7,429 bases of DNA from Chloroflexota bacterium (GTDB lineage Bacteria; Chloroflexota; Limnocylindria; Limnocylindrales; CSP1-4), in NCBI GenBank assembly GCA_021789355.1, contig JAJYJR010000285.1, positions 1 to 7,429 of the forward strand. The letters are read 5' to 3'. The position numbers and the translations under genes were made by a program. The notes under the pieces are model-generated. The model worked only from the letters and a program-made list of their open reading frames with translations, had not been told where the DNA came from and searched no databases. How positions within the stretch are numbered: the first letter of the stretch is position 1; each line of letters opens with the position of its first letter. Shown in pieces: positions 6,692 through 7,429 of the stretch.

Positions 6692-6700
6692 AGCCACCGC

Positions 6701-6737
6701 GCCGACATAGCTCAGTGGTAGAGCAGCTGTTTCGTAA
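6701..6737 (+). tRNA. 5' half of tRNA-Thr(CGT), truncated after the anticodon loop
   Basis: These 37 bases match a canonical tRNA from position 1 to 38: acceptor strand GCCGACA, T8-A9, D stem GCTC/GAGC around AGTGGTA, A26, anticodon-stem strand GCTGT, and loop TTCGTAA with anticodon CGT at 6733-6735 (threonine). The expected 3' strand ACAGC, the T arm and the acceptor complement TGTCGGC are not found downstream. A 5-bp anticodon stem can be forced with ACGGC, but it leaves a six-base loop, and no proper T arm or acceptor pairing follows. The gene therefore appears broken at the anticodon loop, the classical crossover region for tyrosine integrases. An integrase begins 191 bp downstream. ACG codons could still be read by a tRNA-Thr(UGU), so loss need not be lethal. 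Confidence 0.6.
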
Positions 6738-6847
6738 CGGCGACCTCCACGCTTCGAGCGCTCGGTAGCCCTCCCGACCACCAGCCGTTGTGGTACCGCC
6801 TCCGGCACACCCCAACATCTTGTGGTTTCCCCCGCGGTCGCCCGCCG

Positions 6848-6904
6848 TGTGAACCGCGCGCCGCTCACCGCTAGAGCAGCTAGCTTCGCGGGGACAGGTT
6901 CACA
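6848..6904. repeat. Nested inverted repeats upstream of the recombinase (candidate attachment or operator site)
   Basis: The outer arms TGTGAACC (6848-6855) and GGTTCACA (6897-6904) are a perfect 8-bp inverted repeat. Near the centre GCTAG (6870-6874) and CTAGC (6880-6884) flank AGCAG as a perfect 5-bp inverted repeat. Spacers between inner and outer arms are 14 and 12 bp, so the arrangement is nearly concentric. It ends 23 bp before the recombinase start. This would suit either a recombination core with flanking sites or an operator over the integrase promoter. Confidence 0.45.
6863..6881 (+). repeat. Second D-arm-like copy matching the truncated tRNA
   Basis: These 19 bases align without gaps to 6710-6728 of the tRNA fragment with 16 identities, sharing GCTCA and the 10-bp TAGAGCAGCT (6872-6881 versus 6719-6728). 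The similarity covers the D arm and the first strand of the anticodon stem. TTCG follows at nearly the same distance in both copies. The copy sits inside the nested dyad, and its surroundings do not fold as a whole tRNA. It may be the element's copy of an attachment core or a tRNA relic. Confidence 0.45.
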
Positions 6905-6915
6905 GGGCGGCCCAC

Positions 6916-6920
6916 GGAGG
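6916..6920 (+). promoter_or_regulatory. Ribosome binding site of the recombinase
   Basis: A perfect GGAGG seven bases before GTG at 6928 fixes the recombinase start. Confidence 0.8.
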
Positions 6921-6927
6921 ACCGCAC

Positions 6928-7429
6928 GTGGGGCGCACCCTGGGCGAGGAGATCGACGCCTACCTGGCCGACTGCCGGCGGCGCCAGCTGCGCCCGACGA
7001 CGCTGCGCGCGTACCGCCAGGCGCTCGACGACCTCGCACGCAGCTTCCCCGAGCCCGATCCGCTCCTCGAGGCGCTCACGCTCGCCGCCGGACGCCGCTG
7101 GCAGGATGCGCGCACGGGGCACCTGTCCGCGCGCGCCATCGCCGATCGCACCCGCGCGCTGCGCACGTTCGCCGCGTGGATCGCCGCGGAGGGCGACCTG
7201 GCCGCCGATCCGTTCGCCCGCCTGCGCCCGCCGCGCGTCGACCGCCGCCTGCGGGTGGTGCCCACCGACGAGGAGCTGACCGCCGTCGTCGACGCGGTGA
7301 CCCCCGAGGAGCAGGTGCTCCTGCTGGTGCTCGCGGGGACCGGCATGCGCGTGGGCGACCTGTGCCGGCTCACCCTCGAGGACCTCGTCGGGGACACCCT
7401 GCTGCTGCGCGACACCAAAACCCGCCAGG
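6928..7429 (+). CDS. Tyrosine recombinase/integrase (5' part, cut by window end)
   Basis: The first 167 residues of a site-specific tyrosine recombinase that would cut and join DNA at paired core sites. Residues 1-100 are the SAM-like core-binding domain (TLGEEIDAYLADCRRRQLRPTT, later ALRTFAAWIAAEGDLAADPF), followed by a linker RLRPPRVDRRLRVVPTDEEL. The catalytic domain starts near residue 113 and includes the first catalytic arginine, Arg141, in LAGTGMRVGDLCRLTLEDL. Lys164 in RDTKTRQ is at the usual beta-hairpin lysine position. The His-x-x-Arg, His/Trp and Tyr motifs would lie past the edge. There is no separate arm-binding domain before the core-binding domain, so it resembles XerC/D-like or simple integrases more than lambda-type ones. 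The start is GTG with a good GGAGG. A tRNA fragment and a dyad lie directly upstream, which suggests it belongs to an integrated element extending to the right. Confidence 0.93.
   Translation, partial: MGRTLGEEIDAYLADCRRRQLRPTTLRAYRQALDDLARSFPEPDPLLEALTLAAGRRWQDARTGHLSARAIADRTRALRTFAAWIAAEGDLAADPFARLRPPRVDRRLRVVPTDEELTAVVDAVTPEEQVLLLVLAGTGMRVGDLCRLTLEDLVGDTLLLRDTKTRQ

Larger units (their letters stand above)
5864..6700. other. Gene-poor stretch with short coding-like remnants
   Basis: No intact gene can be supported here. Three short frames look more protein-like than the background. Plus strand 6119-6289 (56 aa) ends HHRWARHLLEQ-like with LTRKETRVVADRPLSIF, but its start has no good ribosome site. 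Minus strand 6423-6304 (39 aa) contains VVQWVPLPRDEYERRLVAPG. Minus strand 6240-5860 begins with a C-x3-C...CPRCG metal-site-like pattern, but its second half looks non-coding. The stretch 5930-6030 has locally lower GC and repeated GGTTGC words, and may hold upstream sequence of the kinase operon. The whole looks like decayed genes next to an integration site. Confidence 0.4.

Noticed and set aside
6733..7429. Group I intron inserted in the tRNA anticodon loop
   Set aside because: No 3' exon of the tRNA is seen in the window, and the downstream gene is a tyrosine recombinase rather than a homing endonuclease.
1..7429. CRISPR arrays, complete insertion sequences or rRNA
   Set aside because: No regularly spaced repeats, terminal inverted repeats with a transposase, or rRNA-like sequence were seen.

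Overview
The window is uniformly GC-rich with strongly GC-biased third codon positions. It carries a 7TM-type sensor kinase with a NarL-type response regulator, a secreted beta-strand-repeat protein, GTG starts and a leaderless-looking gene. This suggests a high-GC actinobacterium, possibly of the Thermoleophilia/Solirubrobacterales kind; that placement is inference from style only.

Layout. Positions 1-217 hold nothing I can name. A GC-rich hairpin (218-249) closes a leftward gene for a large secreted autotransporter-associated-repeat protein with a C-terminal fibronectin III domain (2699-270). The divergent intergenic region (2700-2961) carries an unusual cluster of GGTACGG/CCGTACC half-sites arranged as nested palindromes (2843-2920). 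A rightward, probably leaderless gene for a PH-like-domain protein (2962-3507) follows. It converges on, and overlaps by 19 bp, a leftward two-component operon: a LuxR/NarL response regulator (4160-3489) whose start overlaps (ATGA) the stop of a 7TM-PAS-HisKA_3 histidine kinase (5863-4157). The kinase reading frame is interrupted by a single in-frame TGA at codon 131, so it is a nonsense pseudogene, a recoded or read-through gene, or an error in the sequence.

From 5864 to about 6700 there is no convincing intact gene, only short coding-like scraps including a possible slipin-like N-terminus. At 6701-6737 lies an essentially perfect 5' half of a tRNA-Thr(CGT) that loses match to the tRNA fold right after the anticodon loop. 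A second D-arm-like copy sits about 150 bp further on inside a nested dyad (6848-6904). A tyrosine recombinase begins at 6928 and runs off the right edge. I read this end as the junction of a mobile or integrative element that used, and apparently broke, the tRNA gene.

How the parts work together. The kinase and regulator would form one envelope-sensing two-component pair. The secreted repeat protein could be a surface or extracellular output of this neighbourhood, but no sequence evidence links them beyond proximity. The most unusual signals are the in-frame TGA in the kinase, the GGTACGG operator-like array, and the truncated tRNA, D-arm copy and dyad next to the recombinase.
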